A DNA stretch of 64,000 nt from Cyclospora cayetanensis. Lineage: Eukaryota > Apicomplexa > Conoidasida > Eucoccidiorida > Eimeriidae. A program made the translations under genes and the position numbers. The DNA lies in NCBI RefSeq assembly GCF_002999335.1, contig NW_020312129.1, positions 17,795-81,794 of the forward strand. Reading direction: 5' to 3'. The notes beneath the pieces are model-generated. The model was not told where the DNA came from and made no database searches. It was given only the letters and a program-made list of their open reading frames with translations. Of this stretch, positions 40,401 to 50,542 are shown piece by piece (the first letter of the stretch is position 1; every line of letters begins with the position of its first letter).

Positions 40401-41697
40401 GAAGTTCTGCTGCCTACATGCGGCTTCCGAGGGTTGAGCAGTATTAGGGTCCGCAACGCCCGCCGTTCCTACGCTGTCTGTTGCTGCACGTGCTTGCGCT
40501 GCCGCAGGTGCTGCTCCGTCCACACTGTCCTGCGAGGGGTGGGAGACGTCAACGGCGGACTCCCAAAGGAGCAGCTCAATATAGAGCTGAGTGCCTCCCA
40601 CCACCACCGGCAGATTCCCCTTTGCCCAGAGGGATGTGATCTGCAAAGACATCCAACCCCACACGCTCGCTCCATAAGGGACCCTCGTGGCTCCCAGTGA
40701 GGACATTGTCCGCACCCCCCCCCCTCCCCCCCCCCGCCCGCTGCACCATCGCAAAGGGAAGGAAGCCGTGAAGGCGAAATGCTGTTTGGAGAGATGAGAG
40801 AAGACACGGAATGTCCTGCGCGAGCGAGGCCCTCTATTTACCCAGAGGGGGCCCCCTGGAGCGCGAGGTGCTTCGGCACTCACAACCTGCTTTGCTGCGC
40901 TTAGATAATCGGCGGCCGAGAAGGGGCACTGGGGGTCGCAGACATCCAGAAGATGGTGCGGGACCAAGCGTCGCTCTGCGGCTGTAGCTTTCGCAGTCGC
41001 CACGTCACAGCCCCTATACACCTACACCCATTATAGCAGCCAACACAGATTCCCTAAGCGAGCTAGCTTCCCACTTTCCGTGGTGGGGCTGTCTGCATGA
41101 TCTATAGAAAAGCGGTATCCCGTGTTGATGCTGTCGTGGGGAAAGCTTGTGCGTTACCTGCATGGAGTCTGCACTGATGATTTCCGCGTTGACCCCCCGC
41201 GCTTTGAGAGCCAAACAGATATCAAAGGCAAGACGAGACTTGCCAACACCCGTGGGTCCTATCACAAAAAGGACTTTGGGAGGTTTATCCGAGGCCATCG
41301 TTAGCATGGTAGGCGGTACGGAAGGTGCAGGGATCTCTGCACGAGAGGCTGTCGCTGCCTCTGCGGAGTGTGCCAGTGTCAAGGAACCCTCGATGCACCG
41401 TAGAGTTCCTCCGGCTGCAGAAGCCCTGAGAGGCATCCAACTGCTGAGTCCAGCGCGGAGGGTAGCCTTGAAAGGTACTCCAGTATCCTGCTGCGGGGAG
41501 GGCCTCAGTTGTACGGCCCCCGTACCTGCCACCCTTGCCGCCCTTGCCAAAGGCACCTTTATAGATCCGGTGGCGGATATGAAACTAGCGGGGGGCTGCG
41601 CCGACAACGGAGGCAACGGATCCTGCGATGAAAAGAGGAGGCTTGAACTTTGCAACAGCAAGATAAGGGCAAAAATCGGTACTTTGAGCCCTTGCAT
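37459..41697 (-). CDS. tRNA dimethylallyltransferase (MiaA/TRIT1), 12 exons
   Basis: The enzyme puts a dimethylallyl group on A37 of tRNAs that read U-starting codons. Exons are 41697-41158, 41021-40884, 40640-40473, 40413-40374, 40259-40201, 40098-40048, 39818-39754, 39608-39521, 39276-39090, 38937-38719, 38536-38483 and 37613-37459; all phases close, giving 587 residues. The order of motifs is VIGPTGVGKSRLAF (P-loop), ISADSMQVYRGCDVATAK, HHLLDVCDP, LPVVVGGTQLYIELL, LHPRDRRRVIRSIQ, HTSGKMRYDACIFWLD, DGLLNEVRWL, GVLQGIGYKEF and LQYARQQRKW. The last exon adds a C2H2-type finger, CERC...HHNAAKRC, as in eukaryotic TRIT1. The N-terminus (about 40 residues, ALILLLQSSSLLF) looks like a secretory leader followed by a Ser/Pro/Ala-rich stretch, compatible with apicoplast import. 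The junction to the final exon is the least certain. Confidence 0.94.
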
Positions 41698-44600
41698 GCT
41701 GCGCTGCCCTTCCGCCCTTCGCTTCCCTCGTTCCAGAAAATGCGTTCAGATAATTTCTCAAAGACGCCTACATAAGGACATTTCTTAAGTGATGCTCTCC
41801 ACGAAGTGCCAGATTCTCTCGCCTTCTACGCAAGAAGGCGCAAGTGTCTTGGATCCTCGATCCCAGGAGAAAAGCCCTGGGCCACCCGCGATGGTCAGTG
41901 AGCGATGATACTGGAGTTGCTTAGCTTTGACCCAAAAGAAACTAAAAATGTTTAATTCACAACTATGCGCCACTATTTCTGCCTTTAGATGCTAGGGGTG
42001 CTGTGCAGTGTCGGCGCATATGCGCGGGTGGTCTCGTGGCACACTGCCAGTATGGTTGATAGCATCGCGCCCCTCACTCAATCACGTTGCACCACTAAGC
42101 GGGGTCACCACAGCCAAAAGAAGCTCCAGGGAACTAGAAAAGGGGATGGGAAAATTTAGCAATGCGGAAGACACTGGCTGGCTTGTGTTCACAAGGCCTG
42201 TAGAGAACACCAAGCCGCAGTCGGACATAGACGTACTGCGCTTTATGGCAGTAGCGTGGCTTCCAGTTAAGCAAATAGATACGTGGCACAATAAATTCTA
42301 TGAGAGACCCTAATGGGCAGAAGCGCGTACAACAATTCTACCCTTGCTTCTGCTCGGAACGATGAACTCTCAAACATCGGTGTCCAGTAGAACGGCAAAC
42401 CTGCAAACGCTGCTAGGCACCACCATGCGCATGCTGCTGGCTTTTTGGATTAACGACTCTGGAATGGAGCCAAAACCTAGCATTTGCGGCCTCGCCCAAA
42501 GGGCATCCCATGGTTTGCCCATCCAAAGGGCCAACCCCCATCAACAATTTTAGAGCTCTCTGCACACTGCAGGTAACTCTTCAAGCACTTTACTTGTTTA
42601 CACATTGTGGACGCCTAAGCCAGTTATTTGATGGTATGCTACCGGATATGAAGTCTTGGCAGCATGGAGGTTCATGGCATTAGCTCCCTTAAATGGAGCT
42701 CAGCTAATTTCCAAAAAATTCCCAGCATTCGAGCAGTATTTTTAAAAAGATTGGCGCATATATGAAAACGAACACGTGGGATCAGGAAAGGTAAGATCTA
42801 AAGGAGGACAACGCCGTCGTTTGCCCCCACACGGTGAAGTCGCACGCTGTCCATACGCAGCTGGGGGTGGGAAGCAAACTGATCCCAACCTGCGTTCGCC
42901 TCCAAATGAGTAGCCATGAGGCTCTGCAAAAGGGCTTTAAGGTCACATACGATGGGAAAGAGATGCACTCGTTTTCCTTGCGTCCTCCTGTTGTTTGCAT
43001 GAAGGAACTCCATGGAAGCCACACCTCACGAATCGCTTCCAGTCATGCACGCTGTCTACTCATGGGCAGATTTTCAAGCGTTCACCACCGTAGAGCGCTT
43101 GTTGCAGGGGAGGTAAAGCGGAGGCTACTACGAGCGTGGGCCCTATGAGGCGAAGACTGTAACGGGCTAAAATGCACTTTGGCCTTCACTACGCTTTTGG
43201 CTTCTTCTACTACGCTAGACACGTGTAACTACGGGATAATAAGGAAGTGAATATCTAGCTTGGCTGCTCATATATCTTATTCACTTCAGAGAAGCTGTAA
43301 CTCAATACAATCAAATGCAATGTTGTATGCATGTGCACTAGATTCCATGTGCATCTGGCTCCTGCTGTCCAAAGCTCGAAGGTGGTGCAGCAATCTGCAG
43401 CCTACCTGTCTCCCTGCCCTCATCTTGAAAACCTTCAGTGGTGAGAGAAGTGAAAGGCTGGAGTTTTCTGGGAAATGCTTGATAGATTTCAACTAAGGTT
43501 TTATTCAGTCTGGATTTGAGTGTGACCCTACGGAGATTGCACATGGCACGCCATGTCCATTATTGTTCACTCGCTGTATTAAATAAACAATTGTCGACGC
43601 TACATGCTGGTTGGTGGTATATTCTCTCTGCGGAGTATCACGGTCAGCCATGCAGTGCTACAGTTCACGTTGTGGAATTCGCCACCAATTGTAGTGTGCG
43701 ACTGCGAAAACCTTTAGCCACCGGTGGCAAGAAACCACAGCTGCTTGACTCTTTGCGCTAGTCTACCCCTTGCATTGCAGAAACCTTGTGGGCTCGAGGA
43801 GCGGGGGGTAGGCAATTCGGGGATCAAATCCCTTGAAATTGCACCTCATGTTGTTGCAGGGCTAGAGGACAGAGAAGCTCCTTTGGGAAACCCCTAAAAC
43901 GGGGGCGCCGGATGCCTTGCGTCAAGATTCGTTTTATTATTTTAACTACCAAGGCTTTAGCGCTTTGTCTGCGATCACCATAGGGAAAACTTTCGCCTTG
44001 GACTCAATGTCAAAACTCAATAGAAGATTCCAAGTACTTGATCCAAAGAGCTACCCCTCTTTTCCCTCAGCATGTTGGATTTCACATGGAGCTAAAGAGG
44101 TAGCTAGCATGCATGTTGCCGCACCCGTCGAGAACACTTAGGATTTGAATGCAGTTCTTCACAGTAAATTAGTAAGCACGCACACCACAGAGTATCCAGA
44201 CAACCCCACTGTGAAACTAGTAGTGCATTCAAACGGACTAAGTGTGGCTTGGCCCGTTTTACTGGGGTAAGCGAGTCTAGAGGCTCACTTTGGAGATGCA
44301 GACGTCAACTGCAATGTGACCTGCTAAAATCTCGTGTATGCTGCTGGGATATTCAACATTTGAATGCAACGTAATCAAATAAACGATAGAGATAGCCACA
44401 ACAGTTGCTGCTGGTTTACGAACATGGTGAGTTCCATACTATGAGCCTGTATGTTGTGTGCCTGTGCAGGAATTTACTCTGTCCACGACGATGTGAGCTT
44501 GCTTGCTTTACTCAAAGTTGCAGCCACTCGCACGTATCCTGGCTCCCCGTCCCCCTCCAGTAGGAGCTTTTTGGATTGAGCAAAGGGGCAGTTTACCAGT

Positions 44601-45270
44601 TTCTTTCTGGCGGGCGACCAAAAACCGTCTTTGTGCCTGATTGCACTTTCTTAAGTACGGTCTCAATTCGAGGAGCCTAGGACAGGCGCTAGAGGAAGTC
44701 TCCTTGAAGCATCTTACATGACTTGGCCGTGAGCCCTTCAGTAGACAACTGCACAACAGGACGCGTTATACCGTTAGCTCACAAGGTTAATTTGGTATGT
44801 ACACGGACTAATATCTGAATTTGAAGCAGTAACTTTGATATATGGTCTTAGCAGGGTGAAGAGTGCTCATGGCAAAGAAGTACAACTGACTCGGATTCTT
44901 GTTGCGAAGCTGCTCAAACCGCGCGCCACTAGGCGTAAGATTCCAGGGTTTCATCGGAAATACGCCCTAAATGAGAAGATTTGATATAGCTTTGCCATCA
45001 TTTTGTGACAAAGCGCGTTATTCAAGAGAGTTTCGTGGCTATGCAAAACAATTGGCATCGCTTCAATACAATATCTTGCGGCAATACCTGAAGCAGTACC
45101 AGCAGCAGCTTACAGACCCACAGCAGCAACTCTCGGCTGTTATTGCTGCACGTCTGTATGCGACATATTTAGGCTTATTCTCTCTGGCTTTGTTCTCGGC
45201 TACGTCGACTATGTGTTTAATCGCTGTCCCTTAACTTCAGCAGGCATTCCCTTTTTCTGTATTCCAGAAG
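41698..45270. other. Gene-poor spacer between divergent genes, repeat relics
   Basis: This lies upstream of both the tRNA prenyltransferase (minus) and the pyrophosphatase (plus), so their promoters should be at its two ends. A frame at 42834-43148 (plus) shows GVGSKLIPTCVRL followed by KGFKVTYDGKEM, faintly like a retropepsin region. A frame at 44971-45234 (plus) may be 5' untranslated or an extra upstream pyrophosphatase exon, since a good acceptor (TATTCCAG) precedes 45268. Nothing else was recognised. Confidence 0.4.
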
Positions 45271-48200
45271 ATGGTGACGCCAGACTCCCTCACGTTGTGG
45301 GTTCTGTTGTTGCCTCCAGCACTCGGGCTATTATGGGCCTTGCAACAGAGCTGGAGGGTCTCTAGGATTCGTTTGGATGGGCCTCTCAGTAGCGAAAATA
45401 AGAGGCTTACGGACCCACTATATGTGGAAGTGGGTGTCTGCACAGTGTCCCCCCGTCCTCTGCCTCTCCCCTTCTACATTCCCTTCGCTACTCTTTGCTC
45501 GCAACAAGAAAACTCTCGATTTCATATAGGGTGTATATAGGAGGTATTCTGCTCTTCCATTTCTTCTTGAGTCTTCAGGGTCCTCAGCACGTTGTTTGGT
45601 CGCTGAGGCAGCACCGAACGTGCGTGGGGCGAACATGGTTTTCCCTCATGCTTCGCTATCTTCTCCTTCTTTCCCGGTGCCGTGTTGTTGTATTGTGCAG
45701 ATAGCTGGTAGTGTACAAGAGCAGCTTGAATCGATGAAGGCCATTTCTCGCAACATTGCGGATGGGGCTGACGCTTTCCTCCTTCAAGAGTTTAGGTATA
45801 TGCTCGTCTACATCATCGCCTTCTCGGTCCTCCTTTGCTTTGCCGTTGGACCCCGTAAGACCGCGCAGCGCACTGCACATTTACTTCTGTAGATTACACT
45901 TCAGGGTGACGGGTTTGAGAGTCCACGCAGCGCTGCAAGAGGTCGCGTTGCCTCTGCCGATTGCAGAGGCCCTGCTGCATCGCAGCGACCTTGCTGCCTA
46001 CCTCCGTCAGTTTTGTATCCTTTTGGACACGTTTTTACCGCTGGCTGCTTGGCGTGCCTTGCGTGGCTTGCGTTTTAGTGACGATGGTGGCGTTCGTCGT
46101 GGGAGCGTTTACATCCATACTGTGTGGCTACGTTGGGATGAAGATTGCGGTGTATGCCAATGTGCGGACCTGCCACGAGTCCTGGGTGGAATTAGGGCCT
46201 GGCTTTGACACTGCGCTCAAGGCGGGAAGCGTCATGGGCTTTGCGCTTGTTTCCTTGGGCCTCTCCACGCTTGTAGGGATGGTTCTCCTCTTCCGACTCC
46301 CAGCATTGTTTGGCGATGCTCCCGACGTCCAAAGATCTTTATTTGAAGCACTAGCAGGTAGATTTGTGTGTACATACAGCTTTTCCTTCACTTGTTCGAA
46401 TGTGTCCCCCCAATTTCGCCTGCGTGTTGTTTTTGTCGGTTCCACGTTCCGTTTACGGTGTCTCGTGTTTTTATATGTCGCTATCGTCCCTCTGTATGTG
46501 TGCGTACCTGCCCCCCGTATGCACCTTGGCCTCTTTGCCTCAGGATACGGTCTGGGTGGCTCGTCCATCGCGCTTTTTGCGCGTGTGGGTGGCGGCATCT
46601 ACACAAAGGCTGCAGACGTAGGTGCTGACCTTTCGGGAAAGAATGAATACGGAATGTCTGAAGACGATCCACGAAACCCTGCATGCATTGCGGACAACGT
46701 TGGCGATAACGTTGGGGATGTTGCAGGCATGGGGGCGGATCTTTTTGGATCTTTTGCTGAATCGACGTGTGCGAGCTTGGTGATAGCTGGTGCATCGGTG
46801 ACGCCTGTGATCACCGCTGCGGGGACTTCTGTGCCCGGTCTTGCGCAGAGTTGGGCAGGTCTCATGTTCCCGATCCTAGTTTCTTCATCTGGCATTATTA
46901 CGGGTGTGTGCACAATTGCCATAGTGCGCGCCTTTTTTCCCGTGAAGGCCTACGAGGATGTGGAGAGGGCCCTGAAGGCCGTTCTCTTCGTGAGCACCGG
47001 GATACAGACGCCATTCACGATTCTGGTAGCTTATTACTTTCTTCCATCCCAGTTTGCATTGGAAGCTGGTGGGGGCCCTATGCTGGTGCAGTGGTGGAAA
47101 GCTCTGTTGAGCGTCCTCTTGGGCCTATGGTCCGGATTGATCATCGGCTATGTAACCGAGTACTACACGTCGCACACTTACAACCCTGTGCGGGAGATCG
47201 CACGAACACAGAGGCTGTCGGCTGCCACAGGGATCATTTATGGGCTTTCGCTTGGATACTTATCGACCATCATTCCAATCGCGTGTCTTTCCCTCACGGT
47301 CTGTGTGGCGCACACGCTTTGCGGGATGTACGGAATAGCCTTGGCGGCAGTTGGGATGCTCTCGACGCTGACTGTGTGCCTCATGATTGACGCGTACGGG
47401 CCCATCAGCGACAATGCTGGTGGCATTGCGGAGATGGCGGGGCTAGGTCCAGACGTCAGGAGCAGAACGGATGCTCTGGACGCTGCGGGCAACACGACTG
47501 CGGCTGTCGGCAAGGTACGGATGCGCCAGGTGTTCTTAAATACATTCCGGGCAGTTTACTCTGGAGGTAAATGGCTTGCTCGAATGATCGTACGCGTGTG
47601 CGTGGAGTTACGGGAAGACGCCGTATAGACAGCTCTGTAGGTGCCTGTTGGTCGCGAGCTACATTTTCCGCCATCCTGAGTGCGCCACCGCCCCCTTTCT
47701 GTGTCTTTTGCGGTGTCATTGCTTCCTGCACCTTCAGGGATACGCGATAGGTTCTGCTGCTCTTGTTTCTCTCGCCCTTTTCGGAGCCTACACTGTTAGG
47801 GCGGATATAACAGCAGTGGACGTTCTCGAGCCATGGACGTTCACTGGCCTGCTGATGGGTGCCATGCTGCCATACGCCTTTAGCGCGATGACGATGAAGA
47901 GTGTGGGTAAAGCGGCAAACGATATGGTAGCGGAGTGTATGAGTCAGTTCCCGCACATCATGGAGGGCACAATGGAACCCCAGTACAAACGGTGCATCGA
48001 AATATCCACAAAGGCCTCTTTGCACGAGATGATCGCTCCCGGAGCTTTAGTCATACTTTCCCCGATCGTCGCTGGCATGGCTTTTGGCAAGAATTGCACT
48101 GCCGGATTGCTGGCAGGGGCCCTGGTCTCCGGCATTCAGCTTGCCATTTCAATGTCCAACTCTGGAGGAGCATGGGATAATGCAAAAAAGTATATTGAGG

Positions 48201-48801
48201 TATGGCGCTGCAGATGCAAATAGCGAGGAAACTTTAGGAAACAAATATAGCTTCTATGCGTAAGCCAGTGAAATTAGTGCAGCTGATGGGAAGGCACGGT
48301 GGTTGTGTGGATGCACTTGGAGTGCACGGAGGAGGATGTAGCATACAGTCGAACTGAACAACCGTTGATCGGCCGCGGACCTAAATGTGTCGTAGGCTAG
48401 GGTTTTAAAATGAAGTGCTGTTTCCTGGAGTGGGCTCTGATAGGGAAGCAGACTCGTAGGAAGAAGAGGATGCTTCATCGTTTGTGGAGTTTATGAGCGT
48501 TTCTTTGTATTCAGCTTCTGAGGGCCCTACAACCCCAGAGAGTACCTCGCTAGGCGATTCGTTGCTGCTTCTGCGTTTCTTTTTTTCTGTTCAGTCTGGT
48601 GCTCTAGGCCCTCAAGATTCTAAGGGCTCTGCCACGCATAAAAATGCTGTAACAGGCGATACCGTAGGCGACCCGCTGAAGGACACGAGCGGGCCTTCCT
48701 TGAATATTTTGGTAAAATTGAGTGCGATTATCTCGCTCGTTTTTGGATCCTTCGTTGCCACACACTTTTCAAATGCCACGGGAGGACCTATCTGGCTCTG
48801 A
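45271..48801 (+). CDS. VP1: Vacuolar-type H+-translocating inorganic pyrophosphatase, 6 exons
   Basis: This membrane enzyme hydrolyses pyrophosphate and pumps protons into acidocalcisomes and vacuoles. Exons are 45271-45429, 45701-45854, 46079-46357, 46544-47514, 47738-48199 and 48595-48801; phases close at 743 residues. Hallmarks are [35 protein letters not shown] (substrate/Mg site), the second acidic site [24 protein letters not shown] and [19 protein letters not shown]. Ala in GNTTAA, where K+-independent enzymes have Lys, places it with the K+-dependent type I pumps. Many hydrophobic helices are visible. The start is the first Met of an exon that begins at 45268, so an upstream exon with a longer N-terminus is possible. 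Intron 3 is stop-free and a multiple of three. Confidence 0.97.
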
Positions 48802-50542
48802 GGCCTTATAACCAAGATGCAGCTAACCGCCGGCGTTCTTGACGAATGGTGGTTAAATCTAACACATTGCGACAGAGATCGCGCAAAACTGTCCAGCAAT
48901 TTAGGAAGGCACTTCCGGATAGTTTGCTGGACTGTTCACCCCAGCGGACCAATGTGTGATCTCTTGCCCTCGGCAGAGTGCAGCGGCACAACACCGCCTT
49001 ATTTCTATTATAAGCAATTGTCCGTCGCCATCACAGATGCGCTGAAGAAAGTGGCCATCAGCTTTCCACAAATGTGGCGACTTTGTGGCCGCAGCGCCAC
49101 CAGCAAGCCCCTGGGTACTCCACGACAGGGCACACAGTACAACAGTCTACGTACAACCTGGGAAAACGCGAAGTGGTCGCGGCCTTCCGGATGCTAGGGA
49201 TTACGGCTTCTGCTACAGCCAAGCCGCTAGCTAGGCCAGTGGTCAAGCAGTGCTTGGGCGGCTAGCTACTGGCCATCTGGTGGTGAAAGGTCTCTCTGGT
49301 TCCTCAGTGTAAAAGTATGTACAGAACAAAGGGGCTTGGTTTTCGTTGGTGGCGAGTGCAAGAGTTGTGGCGTCCCGGCGAATCTGCTGCTCTGTGTGTC
49401 TGTTTCTGCTTTCTTCCATTTCTAATCGGCTGTGCAGAGCGCCTTGCTGGCTTGAAATGAAAGAGCCCCGTGGGCGTTCCTTTGAAACTTGACCGGCTTT
49501 CACTTTTCGCCTTCTTTCTTCGCGGTCTCTCTGCCCGGAACCACCTATGAGCTGTCTATGCGCCGCAGCAAACGAACTGCCGGTGCCCCTCCATTTTTTC
49601 TGGCCTGTAGTGTTGGCACCTTGTTGGCTGTTGCAATTGAAGAGCCTGACCTTTTCCCTGTGAGGGCGCCTGCTCTCTGCCCCTACCTTTGCGATCTTTC
49701 CTCGGAAGGTATCCTGTTGTGGGCAGGGGTGTCCTGGCTTGGTTTGGCCTATCTGCTGATGGGACTGGCGCTGCATCGAGAGCGGCATTCCTGGGGGCTG
49801 ACTTGTTTATACAGTTTCTTTATCGGGACGAGAATCTCTTGGACGTCCACGCACCCTACGGTTGTTGCATCTGGTTGTCGGACCGGCGGTGGTGCGGGAG
49901 TTGCCGCCTTCGTAGTGCTACAATCAGATGCACTACAGAAGGCTAATTGCCTACGAAAGGCGAAATGGAAATAAATGCGACTCGGAAAATTCCATATAGC
50001 GGTCATAAAGGCATGGGTGAACGCCCGGCTGTACTCTAGCCATCGCTGCGTGCGTGTTCGCTCCGATGCTTAGCATGAAGCAACCGCCACCAGGGAAGGA
50101 TGAGGGAAGTGCGTTAAGAGAAATATTGAGCGAAACAACCCCTCTGAGCGATACGGAGGTTGCAATACCGTTAGCGCCTCCGCCGCACTCGCCCTTGAAT
50201 GAGATATGCCATTCATTTAACAATCGCGTGCATTCTTACTCCTCATCCGTCTCGAAACATGTTCGCGACAATGAGGGGGCTCTTTAGCGGGTCGATCCCC
50301 CAACTCTGGACTCCATGGGAGGCCGCGAGTTGCGCAATGCGCCGTTGGATTATAGGCGATGAAGTGAAATGGGGGAACACGCATATACGTAGCCAATTGC
50401 CAATGCCTACAAAGAGACGAAACAAAACCGAGAAGCTGGAGTATTAAACAGACGACTATACAGGGTAGGGCCTAGACAGTAAATCTCTGGGAGAACGGCT
50501 AAAATTGACCGTTTATTTGATCTAGTGGATTACAGACACATC
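48802..50542. other. Convergent intergenic region, one doubtful ORF
   Basis: A frame at 49489-49974 (plus, 161 codons) has two hydrophobic stretches (FFLACSVGTLLAVAI and GILLWAGVSWLGLAYLLMG) but no known domain, and there is an equally long antisense frame at 49243-49788. Neither is secure. The rest has nothing recognised. Confidence 0.35.

Noticed and set aside
43800..43860. tRNA-like piece with TTCGGGGATCAAATCCC
   Set aside because: It suggests a T-arm, but acceptor, D and anticodon stems could not be placed around it.
45855..46078. Open frame [27 protein letters not shown] within pyrophosphatase intron 2
   Set aside because: The flanking exons join in phase into conserved pyrophosphatase sequence without it, and it does not resemble that family.
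46128..46598. 156-codon minus-strand frame across the pyrophosphatase
   Set aside because: It is antisense to well-conserved pyrophosphatase sequence.
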